Shown: in pieces, positions 49,945 through 59,600 of the stretch
Numbering within the stretch: position 1 is the first letter of the stretch
Layout: every line of letters begins with the position of its first letter
DNA from: JAVKSL01 sp039583695
GTDB taxonomy: Bacteria > Actinomycetota > Acidimicrobiia > Acidimicrobiales > JAJPHD01
Direction of reading: 5' to 3'
Length of the DNA: 64,000 nucleotides
NCBI GenBank assembly: GCA_039583695.1
Contig: JAVKSL010000003.1
Span: forward strand, 16,876-80,875
The notes under the pieces: generated by a model
Database searches by the model: none
Seen by the model: the letters and a program-made list of their open reading frames with translations, nothing else
Told to the model about the DNA's origin: nothing
Made by a program: the position numbers and the translations under genes

Positions 49945-51127
49945 GGCTGGCTTGGGCGGCGAGCCTCTGGAGGCGCTCGGCTGCACCGGCGGGGCCGGGA
50001 GCAGCGGCAAAGGATCGACGCACGCGGTCGACCTCCGCCCTCATGCCCGGATCTGACAGCGCGCTCTGAACGGCCGCCCGCAGCTCGGGGGCGCGAACCC
50101 TGAGGAAGCTGATGCGGATGCCGCAGCCAGCCCGAACGACCTGGTCGGCCACGATCGGCTGATCGTCTCTGATGGGCGCCATCACCAAGGGTACGCCCGC
50201 GGCCAGGCTCTCGCACACGGTGTTGTGCCCGGCGTGGGTCACCACCGCCTGCATCTGACCCAAGAGGGCGAGCTGGGGCACCTTGGGCCGGACCAGGATG
50301 TTGGCTGGCGTATCCGCCACAAGCCCGGGCGGCGCCACGATCACCGCCTGGACGGGCAGGGATCCGAGCGCCTCGACCGCCACCGCGAAGAAGCGCTCAC
50401 CTTCGATGTGGTTTATGGTGCCCAGGGACACCAGCACTGCGGGCAGCCTGGCGTCCAGCCACGACCAGGGAAACTCGACTGTCTCGACGCGGCCAGCAAT
50501 CGATGGCCCGATGAGCTCGTAATGCTCTGGAAACGCCCGCTCGCTGCTGACAAGGGCTTCGGTGGTGAACGCCAGCACCAGATACGGGGAGAAGAGAAGG
50601 TCCCCATCCTCGGCCAGTGCCCTGGGCAGGCCGGCTTCCAGCTGCAGGGCCAACCGGGCATCCCGGATGGCCCGGTCGACGAGGGGCCAGCCTGCCAGTG
50701 GGTCGGCAAGCTCTGCGGAAGTGGTGGCCAACGTGGCCCAGCGCAGGCCCAGCTTGCGGGCAACGACCGCACCGGCCAGCGCTTGCTGGTCGACCACCAT
50801 GACGTCGGGCCGGAACTTTTCGACGGCCGCCCCGACACCCTCGATCATGGCCCGGGCCATGGGAAGCAGCACCTCGAACCACAAGAACTTGAAGGCCGCG
50901 GCGGCACCCATCCCGAGGGCGCGGCCATTCAAAGTGTCGGCGAGCTCCTCCGCGTAGTCGGGAGCGGTCGGGAAGAAGCGCTGTCCTGCAGGCAGCAGCT
51001 CGTTGAGGACGCCTGGGATGCCGGCCCAGGCCGTCTCGTGGCCACGGCGAGCAAGCTCAGCTCCCACGGGGATGGTCGGGTAGATGTGGCCGGCGAAGTC
51101 GGGCACGACGAAGAGGAACCTGGCCAT
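49913..51127 (-). CDS. UGT/MGT-family glycosyltransferase (GT1)
   Basis: 404 residues. The N-terminal acceptor domain starts RFLFVVPDFAGHIYPTIPVGAELARRGHE; the C-terminal donor domain has AVLVSLGTINHIEGERFFAVAVEALG and QAVVTHAGHNTVCESLAAGVPLVMAPIRDDQPIVADQVVRAGCG, the GT1 signature with H-x-G-x-N-T. It transfers a sugar from an NDP-sugar to a small molecule or lipid. It is the last gene of the polyketide/lipid operon, 9 bases after the hydrolase, so it probably glycosylates the operon's product. Confidence 0.88.
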   Translation of the reverse strand: MARFLFVVPDFAGHIYPTIPVGAELARRGHETAWAGIPGVLNELLPAGQRFFPTAPDYAEELADTLNGRALGMGAAAAFKFLWFEVLLPMARAMIEGVGAAVEKFRPDVMVVDQQALAGAVVARKLGLRWATLATTSAELADPLAGWPLVDRAIRDARLALQLEAGLPRALAEDGDLLFSPYLVLAFTTEALVSSERAFPEHYELIGPSIAGRVETVEFPWSWLDARLPAVLVSLGTINHIEGERFFAVAVEALGSLPVQAVIVAPPGLVADTPANILVRPKVPQLALLGQMQAVVTHAGHNTVCESLAAGVPLVMAPIRDDQPIVADQVVRAGCGIRISFLRVRAPELRAAVQSALSDPGMRAEVDRVRRSFAAAPGPAGAAERLQRLAAQASLSAGRAGAEQ

Positions 51128-51136
51128 GCCGTGGCG

Positions 51137-51928
51137 TCAGGTGCAGGGGGTGAGAGCTTTGTTCTGGCCCCTGACCCACTTGACGGCATGATCGCGAACC
51201 ACCAGGCTGGCCTCGGCGAGCACACGGTGGGTGCACCCCGGGACGATCAGCTGCTGGCATCCGGGAATGTGGCGGTCACGCGCCCCAGCCTCCTCAACGA
51301 CATCCGAACCGCTGCCGTAGATGCTGAACACCGGGCAGCGAAGCGCCTCCAGCGACTCGCTCGGCAGGTGTGCCTCGGTCAAGAGGTCCTCGAGCACGCT
51401 GGTAGTCCGGAGCAAGGTCTCGGCGCGTTGCGCCCAGCGGATACGCGACGGGCTGTTGCCGATCACGCTCTGGCGGTCGGCTTCGTCGTCGCCAAAGCCG
51501 ACGATGCCCTCTGCCAGGCGCCGGCCCCAGCCCTCTCCGGAGAGGTGTGGCTCGATGAGGAACAGGCTTGCCACACGCTCGGGGTGGTGATGAGCGAAGA
51601 AAAGCGCCACGATTCCCCCGAAGCTGTTGCCGAAAAGATGAACAGGTTCGTGGATGTCCCAGGCATCAAGCAGGCCAACCAGGTCGGCGAGATGGTCGGC
51701 GACGGAGTAGCTGCGCTCCGGCACCTCGGAGCGACCGTGGCCGCGCAGGTCGTAGAGGTACACGTCTGACTCGACTGCAACTCCGCCCACGATGGTGAGG
51801 TAGAAGCTCGACATGTCCACCGAGAGCCCGTGAACCATCACGACCTTGGGCCGGCGCTCGCAAGGTCCGGGGGCCCTTTGCAGCACCTCGACATGGAAGC
51901 GCAGGCCGTTGGCCACCGTCTCAGACAC
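51137..51928 (-). CDS. Alpha/beta hydrolase (possible thioesterase)
   Basis: 263 residues. VVMVHGLSVDMSSFYLTIVGGVA is the oxyanion region, DLRGHGRSEVPERSYSVADH the next conserved block, HLFGNSFGGIVALFFAHHHPERV the nucleophile elbow (serine in GNSFGG), and the histidine is in GCTHRVLAEASLVVRDH. In a PKS operon the likely role is to release the chain from the carrier as acid, ester or lactone. The GTG at 51928 overlaps the ACP gene by 8 bases. An in-frame extension to 52108 would run inside the ACP gene and is rejected. Confidence 0.82.
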   Translation of the reverse strand: MSETVANGLRFHVEVLQRAPGPCERRPKVVMVHGLSVDMSSFYLTIVGGVAVESDVYLYDLRGHGRSEVPERSYSVADHLADLVGLLDAWDIHEPVHLFGNSFGGIVALFFAHHHPERVASLFLIEPHLSGEGWGRRLAEGIVGFGDDEADRQSVIGNSPSRIRWAQRAETLLRTTSVLEDLLTEAHLPSESLEALRCPVFSIYGSGSDVVEEAGARDRHIPGCQQLIVPGCTHRVLAEASLVVRDHAVKWVRGQNKALTPCT

Positions 51929-52253
51929 CGGGGACCCTGTTGATCGAGTCCACGATGAGCTCCACCAGGCTGCCGACGCGCAGCGCGATGATCGTGTCCA
52001 GGTCCATGCCGGCCAGCCAGGCCACAAAGTCCACCTTCTCGCCGTAGTGTGCCCGGAGCTCTTCTGCCAGGATGACGAACTGGATGCTCTCCAGGCAGAG
52101 GTCTTCACTGAACGAAGATTGCATGCCGACGTCTTCCTCGGCGAGGAAGTCGGTGCCGATGACCTTGACGAGCATCTGGGTCACCTCGAGGAGGACCTCC
52201 TCGGGTCGGGCTGGAGCAGCGCTGCGGTCAAAGATGGGTGAGGACGTTGACAA
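51921..52253 (-). CDS. Free-standing acyl carrier protein with an ES motif
   Basis: 110 residues. The helical-bundle pattern EEVLLEVTQMLVKVIG, then FSEDLCLESIQFVILAEELRAHYGEKVDFVAWLAGMD fits an acyl carrier protein. The phosphopantetheine serine follows glutamate (LES) rather than the usual DS. The start is uncertain: TTG 52253 has AAGGGG upstream and lies 26 bases inside the end of the second PKS gene, with no ATG or GTG closer to the domain. It probably carries the chain to the hydrolase. Confidence 0.72.
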   Translation of the reverse strand: MSTSSPIFDRSAAPARPEEVLLEVTQMLVKVIGTDFLAEEDVGMQSSFSEDLCLESIQFVILAEELRAHYGEKVDFVAWLAGMDLDTIIALRVGSLVELIVDSINRVPGV

Positions 52254-55200
52254 CCTCAGCCCCTTTCGTCGTGAGTGAGACGACGGGCTCGTTCGATGCG
52301 GCTGACCCCAGGCGGGTCCAGCCGACGACAAGCTCGCCTCCGTCGTGGCCCTGGACGATCTCGGTGTCCACCCACCGCTCGCCGACGCAAAGGGACAGGC
52401 CTGCGACAGCGGTCACCTCGAACTGCCTCGGGCGTCCGGACAGGCCCGTGCGGGCGGCCTTGGCGACCGCCTCCTTGGCGACCCAGAACCGGGTGACCCA
52501 ACGGTCGCGCTCTGCGTCGGGGAGCAGATCCTGCTCGGCGGGAGTGAGCACAAGTCGATCGAAGCGACCATCACGCGGCGCCACCGACTCGATATCGATG
52601 CCGACGGACGCCCCCTCGCTCGCGATGGCGACGGCAAGGGTACTGCTGTGCGCCAGGGAGATCTGCAGGTCGGCGGGGAAGCTCCCCCGGACCAGTGGCT
52701 CGCCGTGCTCGCCGGTGGCGAGCTCGACCTCCGCCGGGAACACCGGCCCCGCACCGTGGCTCCACAGCCAGTCGCGCACGGCGTCCTTTGCCGCAATCCT
52801 GCCCAGGAACCACTGCCTCTGTCTGAGTGGGTTGAACGCCGCGTACTGGGCCTGCTCGGGGCCGGTCAGGTACTGGCGCATCACCAGGTCGCGAGAGGCC
52901 GTCCGGCGCCACCGCTCCGGGGCCAGCACCCAGCCACCGGGCTGGGCCTGTGACGCGAGGTGATGCTCGGGGAAGCGCAACAACTCCCACAACACCTCGT
53001 CAGTCTCGAAGCGATGCTCGGTCCAACCGATCACCCTGGCGAACAGCCGTTTGCCCACGACCAGGTCGAGGTCGGCGCGTATGGTGGTGTCCAGGACACT
53101 TGTGATGCGCGCGGTGCAGTCCACCACAGTACCGACGGGGGGCTCGGGCCCGAAGAGATCGATGGACTCCACCCCTGTTGGCAGCACGATGCGGTCAAGG
53201 CCGGTACGGGCCATGGCCCAGTAGCCGACCAGCTGGCCGGCACCGTCGAGGAGGGAGCCCGGCGCGTCGAGGACCTGGATTCGTCCCCGGATGCCGGCGT
53301 CGCAGATCCCTTGGATATCGCGTACGGCCTGGAACTGCGGTCCGTGAAACATCCACCTCTGCTCGTAGAGCTCCTCGGCGCCGATCACGGAGGGCTCCTC
53401 GTGGGGCAGGAGAGCCGGCTGCACCTCGGGGGCGCTGGGTGCTCGCTCGCTCGTGACCACCCTCGCCTGCGAGTAGCCCTCGATCGCCACCCTGACCTGG
53501 TCTGTGCCCTCGGTGACTGCGCTCAGCACGACATCGGCGGTCGGCACCACAGCCAGCCAGCGCGTGGAGCGGATCCGCTCCACCCTGGTGACCACACGGT
53601 CGGGTCGCATAGCCGCTGCGCGCTCGACGAGCCAGCCGATCATGGTGGTGAGCGGGACCACCGGGAACCGGTCGGAGATCGAAGGCCATCGATCTCGCTG
53701 GCGCACCAGGCAATGGTCTGCCAGCCACGGGAGCTCCTCGACGGAGATGTGCCGCTCGATCCGGTTGGGCGAGGCCGGCGCCGGAGCCGCTGGGGCGAGT
53801 GCAGCGGGGACTGGAGCCGCTGGGGCCGGAGCCGTTGGGGCTGGCGCGGGGACCGGAGCCCCTGGGGCCGGAGCCGCTGGGGCTGGCGCGGGCGGGGTGG
53901 CCGGGAGTGGAGAGGCTCCGGGAAGGCGTCCCAAGGGTGGAAGGGCCGACAGCGACACCAGCGGGGTGCCGAGGAGCACCGGGCGCGTGTGGATCGAAGA
54001 GGCGGGGGCAGCGGGCAGACGCGGGCGGTGCCCAGCGACCTCCGTGTCGGGCATGAGCCGATCGAAGCAGACGTCGGCTCCCTCGACCCACAGCGCGGCC
54101 GCCACCCTACGCAGCTGCTCCAACCCTTGCGACCTGGCGGTGGCGGCGGCGGCAGCCAGATGATCGCGTTCCGCCAGCGTGTCGTCCACGAAGGCCGCCA
54201 GCGAGCCGATGCCGACCTGGACGAACGCGCGGACCCCCTCCTCGTGCAGGCGCAGCACCAGCTCACGGAAGCGAACGGGCTCGACCAGGTGGCGGATCGC
54301 CAGGTCTCGTACGGCCTCGGGATCGTCGGGATAGGGCTCGCACGTCGTCGCCGACCACAACGGTAGCGAGGCCGCCTCGAGCGGGAGGAGGGCCAGCGCC
54401 TCGCGTACCCTGGCGAGCTGCGGTGAGAACATAGGTGAGTGAAACCCCGACCGGAACGCGAGCTTGGAGGCGATGACCTGTCGTGCCAGTAGACACCCCA
54501 AGGCCTGCTCGATGGCTGCCTCGGTTCCGCACAGGATCGACTGGTGGGGACAGTTGTCATGAGAGACCACCACTTCAGCGATCCCCTGGATGGCCGCAGC
54601 TGCCTCTTCGGCAGCGCAGCCTGCCGAGGCGTACACCAACCCGGGCATGCCAATGGCGGCCGGGTCGAGCCGGGCCAGAAAGGGCCCAGCTGTCTGCGGA
54701 CGGACCATGCCGGCGGTGACCATCCCGTTCCATTCGCCGATGCTGTGGCCAGCGACCATGTCGGGGCGCACTCCGATCCCGCCCAGGGCGCTATCCAGCA
54801 ACCGGCCCAGAGCGAATACGGCCAGCCCGTGTCGACCTAGCTCGGCGGTATCGGCCGGCTCCGGAGGGAGCAGGCCAAAGCGGGCGGCCACGTCGTCGAG
54901 CCGTGCGGGCATGGTGGCCTCGATCCCAGGGAAGAGGAACGCCACGCTCCCCCCGCCGGCCACAAGGGGCCGGGGGCTGAACCAGATATCCATGCGGCCA
55001 CGCCAGGCTTCCCCCCTGGACACCACCTTGCGGGCCAGCGCCATCCGCTGGGGCGTCGGGCTGACGACGGCGAGGCGCAAGGAGCCCCGGGCGCCCGGGG
55101 CGCATGAGGCCTCGCCGAGCTGGGCCAGTAACGATCGGACGTCCTCGGCGGCGCAAAGGACGAGAGCAGGTGTGCCGGGCGTCCGGCGCCTGAGCACGCT

Positions 55201-56622
55201 GAGCCCAGCCCGGTGCTCCTCGAGCACGGCGTGGGCGTTGATGCCGCCAAAGCCGAAGCTGTTGACACCGGCCCGGCGGGGGTCTCGGGTCGCCTCCCAC
55301 GGGCTGGTCTGGGTGACCGGGCGGAAGCGGGTCCCGGCCATCGCTGGGTGCGGGTCCTCACAGTGCAGCGTGGGTGGCAGGGTCTGGTGGTGGATGGCCA
55401 AAGCCGCTTTTATGAGCCCCGCTGCCCCCGCCGCGGGCATGGCATGGCCGATCATGGACTTCACTGCGCCGATCGGCACCGGGCCGAGGCCGCCGCCTCC
55501 ACTGCCCGAGGTCCCGGACCCGAACACCTCAGCCAGGGTGGCCAGCTCTGCCGCGTCGCCAGCTGGGGTGGCCGTGCCGTGGGCCTCGATCAGCCCGATA
55601 GTGGAGGGATCCAGCCGGGCCGCCTCCCATGCCCGGCGCACGGCCAGCACCTGTCCGGCGACGTTGGGGCGCATGACCGTGGAATCGCGGCCGTCACTGG
55701 ACATGCCGATACCCCGGATCACGGCGTAGATCCTGTCGTCGTGGCGCTCTGCGTCGGCCTCGCGCTTGAGGACCATCATCCCGGTTCCCTCGCCGATCAG
55801 CAAGCCGTCTGCGGCGCGTGAGAAGGGCCGGCTGTTGCCACTGGCGCTGATTGCTCCCAGGTGGGAGAACACCCCCCACAAGGTGAGATCGTGGCAGTGG
55901 TGCACGCCACCGGCGATCACCACGTCGCAATCGCCGCTGTGCAGCAGGCGCACCGCGTGATCGATGGCGATGAGGGAGCTGGCGCAGGCGGCGTCCAACG
56001 TGTAGGCAGGGCCGGAGAAGTCGAAGCGATTGGCGATTCGCGATGCCACCAGGTTGGGTACCAACCCGACAGCGTCGTCGCGCTGGTAGGGGCCTAGCTG
56101 GTGCTGAAACTCCGCCCGCACGGCGCGCAGCTCGTCCTCAGTGACGTCGGGGACCAGCTGGCGGAGGCTGTGCACGAGCTGCTCCGCCATGCGCACCAGT
56201 TGGTCGAGCCGGCCCTGTCCGGCGCTCAGGTACCCGCCCCGGCCGATGACGATCCCGACCTTCTCGCGCCTGGCTATAGCGTCGGGGCCGCCCGCGTCCT
56301 GGATGGCAGCCGCCGCGGTGCTCAAGGCGATGAGCTGGTCCGGCTCGGCAGCCGCCACCGATACAGGCATCATCCCGAACGCCACCGGATCGAACAGCGC
56401 CAGCCCGTCCACGAAGCCACCGCGGCGGCAGGCGAAGCGGTCGAGAGCAGAGGAGTCGCCCTCGAAGAAGACCGGGTCGAGGCGCCCCGCTGGCACCTCG
56501 CGGATCGCGTCGACACCATGAGACAGGTTGTGCCAGTAGGCATCGAGGTCAGCAGCTCCAGGGAAGACGGCGCCCATCCCGACTATGGCGATACCGGACC
56601 TGTTGGAGTCGGTGTATCTCAA
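52228..56622 (-). CDS. Type I PKS/PUFA-like synthase subunit: KS-AT-DH-PPTase
   Basis: 1464 residues. KS at ~10-460: DAACASSLIAID (Cys213), EAHGTATP and IGHAMPAAGAAG complete the C-H-H triad. AT at ~530-840 has GHSIGEWNG (Ser627) and FHSPMFSP. An Ala/Pro linker lies at ~910-955. A double-hotdog dehydratase at ~965-1245 has WLADHCLV, FPVVPLT and MFHGPQFQ. A C-terminal phosphopantetheinyl transferase at ~1260-1440 has VGIDIESV and WVAKEAVAKA. It has no ACP, so it must act on carriers of the other subunit or the free ACP, and the PPTase may activate them. TTG 56622 overlaps the first subunit's stop (TTGA). Confidence 0.88.
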   Translation of the reverse strand: MRYTDSNRSGIAIVGMGAVFPGAADLDAYWHNLSHGVDAIREVPAGRLDPVFFEGDSSALDRFACRRGGFVDGLALFDPVAFGMMPVSVAAAEPDQLIALSTAAAAIQDAGGPDAIARREKVGIVIGRGGYLSAGQGRLDQLVRMAEQLVHSLRQLVPDVTEDELRAVRAEFQHQLGPYQRDDAVGLVPNLVASRIANRFDFSGPAYTLDAACASSLIAIDHAVRLLHSGDCDVVIAGGVHHCHDLTLWGVFSHLGAISASGNSRPFSRAADGLLIGEGTGMMVLKREADAERHDDRIYAVIRGIGMSSDGRDSTVMRPNVAGQVLAVRRAWEAARLDPSTIGLIEAHGTATPAGDAAELATLAEVFGSGTSGSGGGGLGPVPIGAVKSMIGHAMPAAGAAGLIKAALAIHHQTLPPTLHCEDPHPAMAGTRFRPVTQTSPWEATRDPRRAGVNSFGFGGINAHAVLEEHRAGLSVLRRRTPGTPALVLCAAEDVRSLLAQLGEASCAPGARGSLRLAVVSPTPQRMALARKVVSRGEAWRGRMDIWFSPRPLVAGGGSVAFLFPGIEATMPARLDDVAARFGLLPPEPADTAELGRHGLAVFALGRLLDSALGGIGVRPDMVAGHSIGEWNGMVTAGMVRPQTAGPFLARLDPAAIGMPGLVYASAGCAAEEAAAAIQGIAEVVVSHDNCPHQSILCGTEAAIEQALGCLLARQVIASKLAFRSGFHSPMFSPQLARVREALALLPLEAASLPLWSATTCEPYPDDPEAVRDLAIRHLVEPVRFRELVLRLHEEGVRAFVQVGIGSLAAFVDDTLAERDHLAAAAATARSQGLEQLRRVAAALWVEGADVCFDRLMPDTEVAGHRPRLPAAPASSIHTRPVLLGTPLVSLSALPPLGRLPGASPLPATPPAPAPAAPAPGAPVPAPAPTAPAPAAPVPAALAPAAPAPASPNRIERHISVEELPWLADHCLVRQRDRWPSISDRFPVVPLTTMIGWLVERAAAMRPDRVVTRVERIRSTRWLAVVPTADVVLSAVTEGTDQVRVAIEGYSQARVVTSERAPSAPEVQPALLPHEEPSVIGAEELYEQRWMFHGPQFQAVRDIQGICDAGIRGRIQVLDAPGSLLDGAGQLVGYWAMARTGLDRIVLPTGVESIDLFGPEPPVGTVVDCTARITSVLDTTIRADLDLVVGKRLFARVIGWTEHRFETDEVLWELLRFPEHHLASQAQPGGWVLAPERWRRTASRDLVMRQYLTGPEQAQYAAFNPLRQRQWFLGRIAAKDAVRDWLWSHGAGPVFPAEVELATGEHGEPLVRGSFPADLQISLAHSSTLAVAIASEGASVGIDIESVAPRDGRFDRLVLTPAEQDLLPDAERDRWVTRFWVAKEAVAKAARTGLSGRPRQFEVTAVAGLSLCVGERWVDTEIVQGHDGGELVVGWTRLGSAASNEPVVSLTTKGAEVVNVLTHL

Positions 56623-59600
56623 GCTGTCAGCACCCCCTCAGGCCCGGCGTCGGTACTCGCCATGCCCCCCGCCACGTCGTGCCGGTCCGTTTGCGCCCGC
56701 ATCACGATCACCGCTGCGCTCGACGGGGAGCCAAGGGCCAGCTCGCGCAAGATGCAGGCAACCCCGTCCTCGGGATCGATCAGTCCGACCCCACGTCGGG
56801 CAAACTCCCGCTCGAGGCTCTCCGACACCATCCCGGTGCCGCCCCACGGACCCCAGTGGATGCAAACGACCCGGTCGGCAACGGTCCTGTTGTGAGCCCA
56901 GGCCAGGGCTTCGAGGGCCTCGTTCGCGGCGGCATAGTCGATCTGGCCTCGGTTGCCGAATGCACCGGCCATGCTGCCGAACAGGATGACGAAGCGCAAA
57001 CCGGGCCGCACAGCCCCCAGCAGGATCCGTGCGCCATCGACCTTGGTGTCGTAGACGCGAGCAAAGGACTCGACGGTCTTGTCCGCCGCCAGACGGTCCT
57101 CGACCACCCCCGCCCCGTGGATGATGCCGTCGAGGCGGTCCCAACGGCGGTAGATGTCATCCACCAGGGCGCTCATCGCGGGTGTGTCGCGCACGTCGAG
57201 GGCGTGGTAGTTGACAGACCCGCCGCAGGCCTGGACCTCGGCCAGGGTGCGACGGAGCTGGCGCTGGGCCATGATCCGCCGGCAGTCGGACTCTATGGCG
57301 CTCGCGACGTTGTTGCCCGCGCCTGCCAGGAGCTGGCGCAACGCCTTGTGATCCGCACAGGCGGCGGTGGCTGGCGCCTCGGGCCCATCGGGCAACGGGG
57401 TCCGCCCGACGAGCTCGAGATGGCAGCCCTGGTGAGCCAGGGCGACAGCCACTGCCGCGGTGATTCCCCGGCCGCCGCCCGTGATAAGCACAACATCGCC
57501 CGCCTCGGGGCGAACAGCGCAGCCGCCTTGCTGGACGAGCGGTTCGGGGACCGTGCGAAGCCGCAGGCGGCGCCCTGAGCGATAACCCACTTCCACCAAC
57601 AAGTCGGTGGAGGTCAGCTCGGCTAGCAGCTGGCGCGCGGCGAGCTCTGGTGCGTCCCGGGGGTCGAGGTCCACCGAACGAACCCTGAGGTCGGGGTACT
57701 CCCGAGCCAGGCTCCTGGCCATACCCCGCACGCCAGCGCCCGGCGGGACCTGCCCCGCTTCGCTGGCGAGCACATCGCGACCGAAGCTCCCCCCGGTCCC
57801 GGTGACCATCAGGAGGAATCGCAGACCAGCTAGGCGGCCGACTAGCTGGGAGAACACCGTTGCGGGCGGGGCTGCGCAGGCTGAGAGCGCTCCGAGATGG
57901 ATGAGGTGCTCGACAGCCCACGGCTCATCCAGGGCGCCGACGCTGGCGTGCGCCCCGCACCGTCGGAGCAGCTCTGCGAGAGCCTGGGCGATCCCGGCTC
58001 CGTCGTCGGTGATGAAAAGGCTCTGCCCAGCCAGCGCCGCGTCGCTGCCGAACGGCGAGCCGGCCTGCTCGACCCTCTGGACGAAGCGCGCCGCTCGTAG
58101 GGGTGGCTGGGGAACAGGGGCAGCAGCTGGTCTCATGGGCTCCGGAGGGACGTCGGCCCGGGCCACGATCCACTCCACGATGGCCGACAGGGTCTTGAGG
58201 ACCGAAAGCTCCTCGACCATGGAATCGTCGAGCCCATCAGCTCCTGTGCTGAGGCCCACCCGGCCCACGAGGTCCCCGACGATCTCTATGCGCTTGATCG
58301 AGTCGATGCTGAGATCGGCCTCCAGGTCGAGATGCGCCCCGAGCATCTCGACCGGGTAGCCGGTCCGTTCGCTCACCACCGCGACGACGGCTGCCAGCAG
58401 GTCCTCGCGGCTGCGGGGTGGCCGTGGCGCAATGGCGCGAGTCAGCTCCACCTCCGGGCCGGGCGGGCTGGTAGCGCCGACCGCGGCCCCGTTCGAGTCG
58501 ACTGGAAGCATCGCCGGCACCACAAGCGGGAGTACAGGCATCGCGGGTGGTGTCACGGGCGCCATCGGCGGACCGTTCCGGGCATCCAGGTAGCGGGCTA
58601 TGGCCACCTGACCGGCGCTGGCCACCTGGCTGAGCATGCGCATGTACTCGAGCATCACGGGGTCGCCCTCCGGCATCGGCACCGCCAAGGCCAAGGGGGC
58701 GGAGGCGGTGGGGGCGGTGGGGGCGGTGGGGGCGGAGGCGGTGGGGGAGGAGGCGGTGGGGGAGGAGGCGGTGGGGGCGGAGGCGGTCGGGGCGGTCGAG
58801 GCGGAGCGGATGCCTCGAAGCTTCGTCGCTGGCTGCAAACCGCCCGCCACCTGGGTGCCGTCGGGGCCGCGCACCAGGTGACCGTCGATCGCCCACACCC
58901 CCGCAGTCGATTGCCGGGCCCCGATCTGGGCTATGTCCCGACCCTCGAAGAGGGGGGCGAGGAGGAGCGGCACCCCGGCGACACCAAGGGAGGCTACGGC
59001 GTGAAGGAGCTGCTCGATCCCGTGGACACCGGGCGCATCGACGCAGATGCTCTGGTGGGGCCGGCCGGCGAGGATCTGGCCCACCAGGCGGGTGAGGACC
59101 TGGCCGGGTCCGGTCTCGACGAAGGTGCCAATACCCGAGTCGTACATCGCTTCGACCTGCTCTCGAAATCGCACCGGGTTGTCGATCTGCGCGGCGAGGG
59201 TCCGCCGGATGCCGGCGGCGTCGTTGGGGTAGGCGGTGGCCGTGAGGTTGGACCACACTGTCAGAGCCGGGGAGCAGATCTCGACCTTGTCGAGCGCCGT
59301 CGCGAACCTGGTGGCTGCGGCGCCCATGAGCGGGCTGTGGAAGCCACACGACACCGGTAGCGCACGGTTGGCCAGTCCCTGCGCGGCCAGCCACCTTGCG
59401 GCCTCGGCCACGTCGCGCGCCGGACCCGAGATGACCACCTGGTTGGGCGAGTTGTCGTTGGCCACGACCAGGCCTGGCCAGGCTCCCACCAGCGCGGCCA
59501 CCCGCTCAGCGGGTGCGGCGACGGCGACCATTGCGCCGGGGTCGTGCGGGCACGACTCTGCCATCGCCTCGGCCCGCTGCTCGCTCAGGCGGATGAGGTC

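Noticed and set aside
58332..59360. Plus-strand frame with a long poly-glycine run
   Set aside because: It is the antisense reading of the synthase linker repeat and AT domain, which are well supported on the minus strand.
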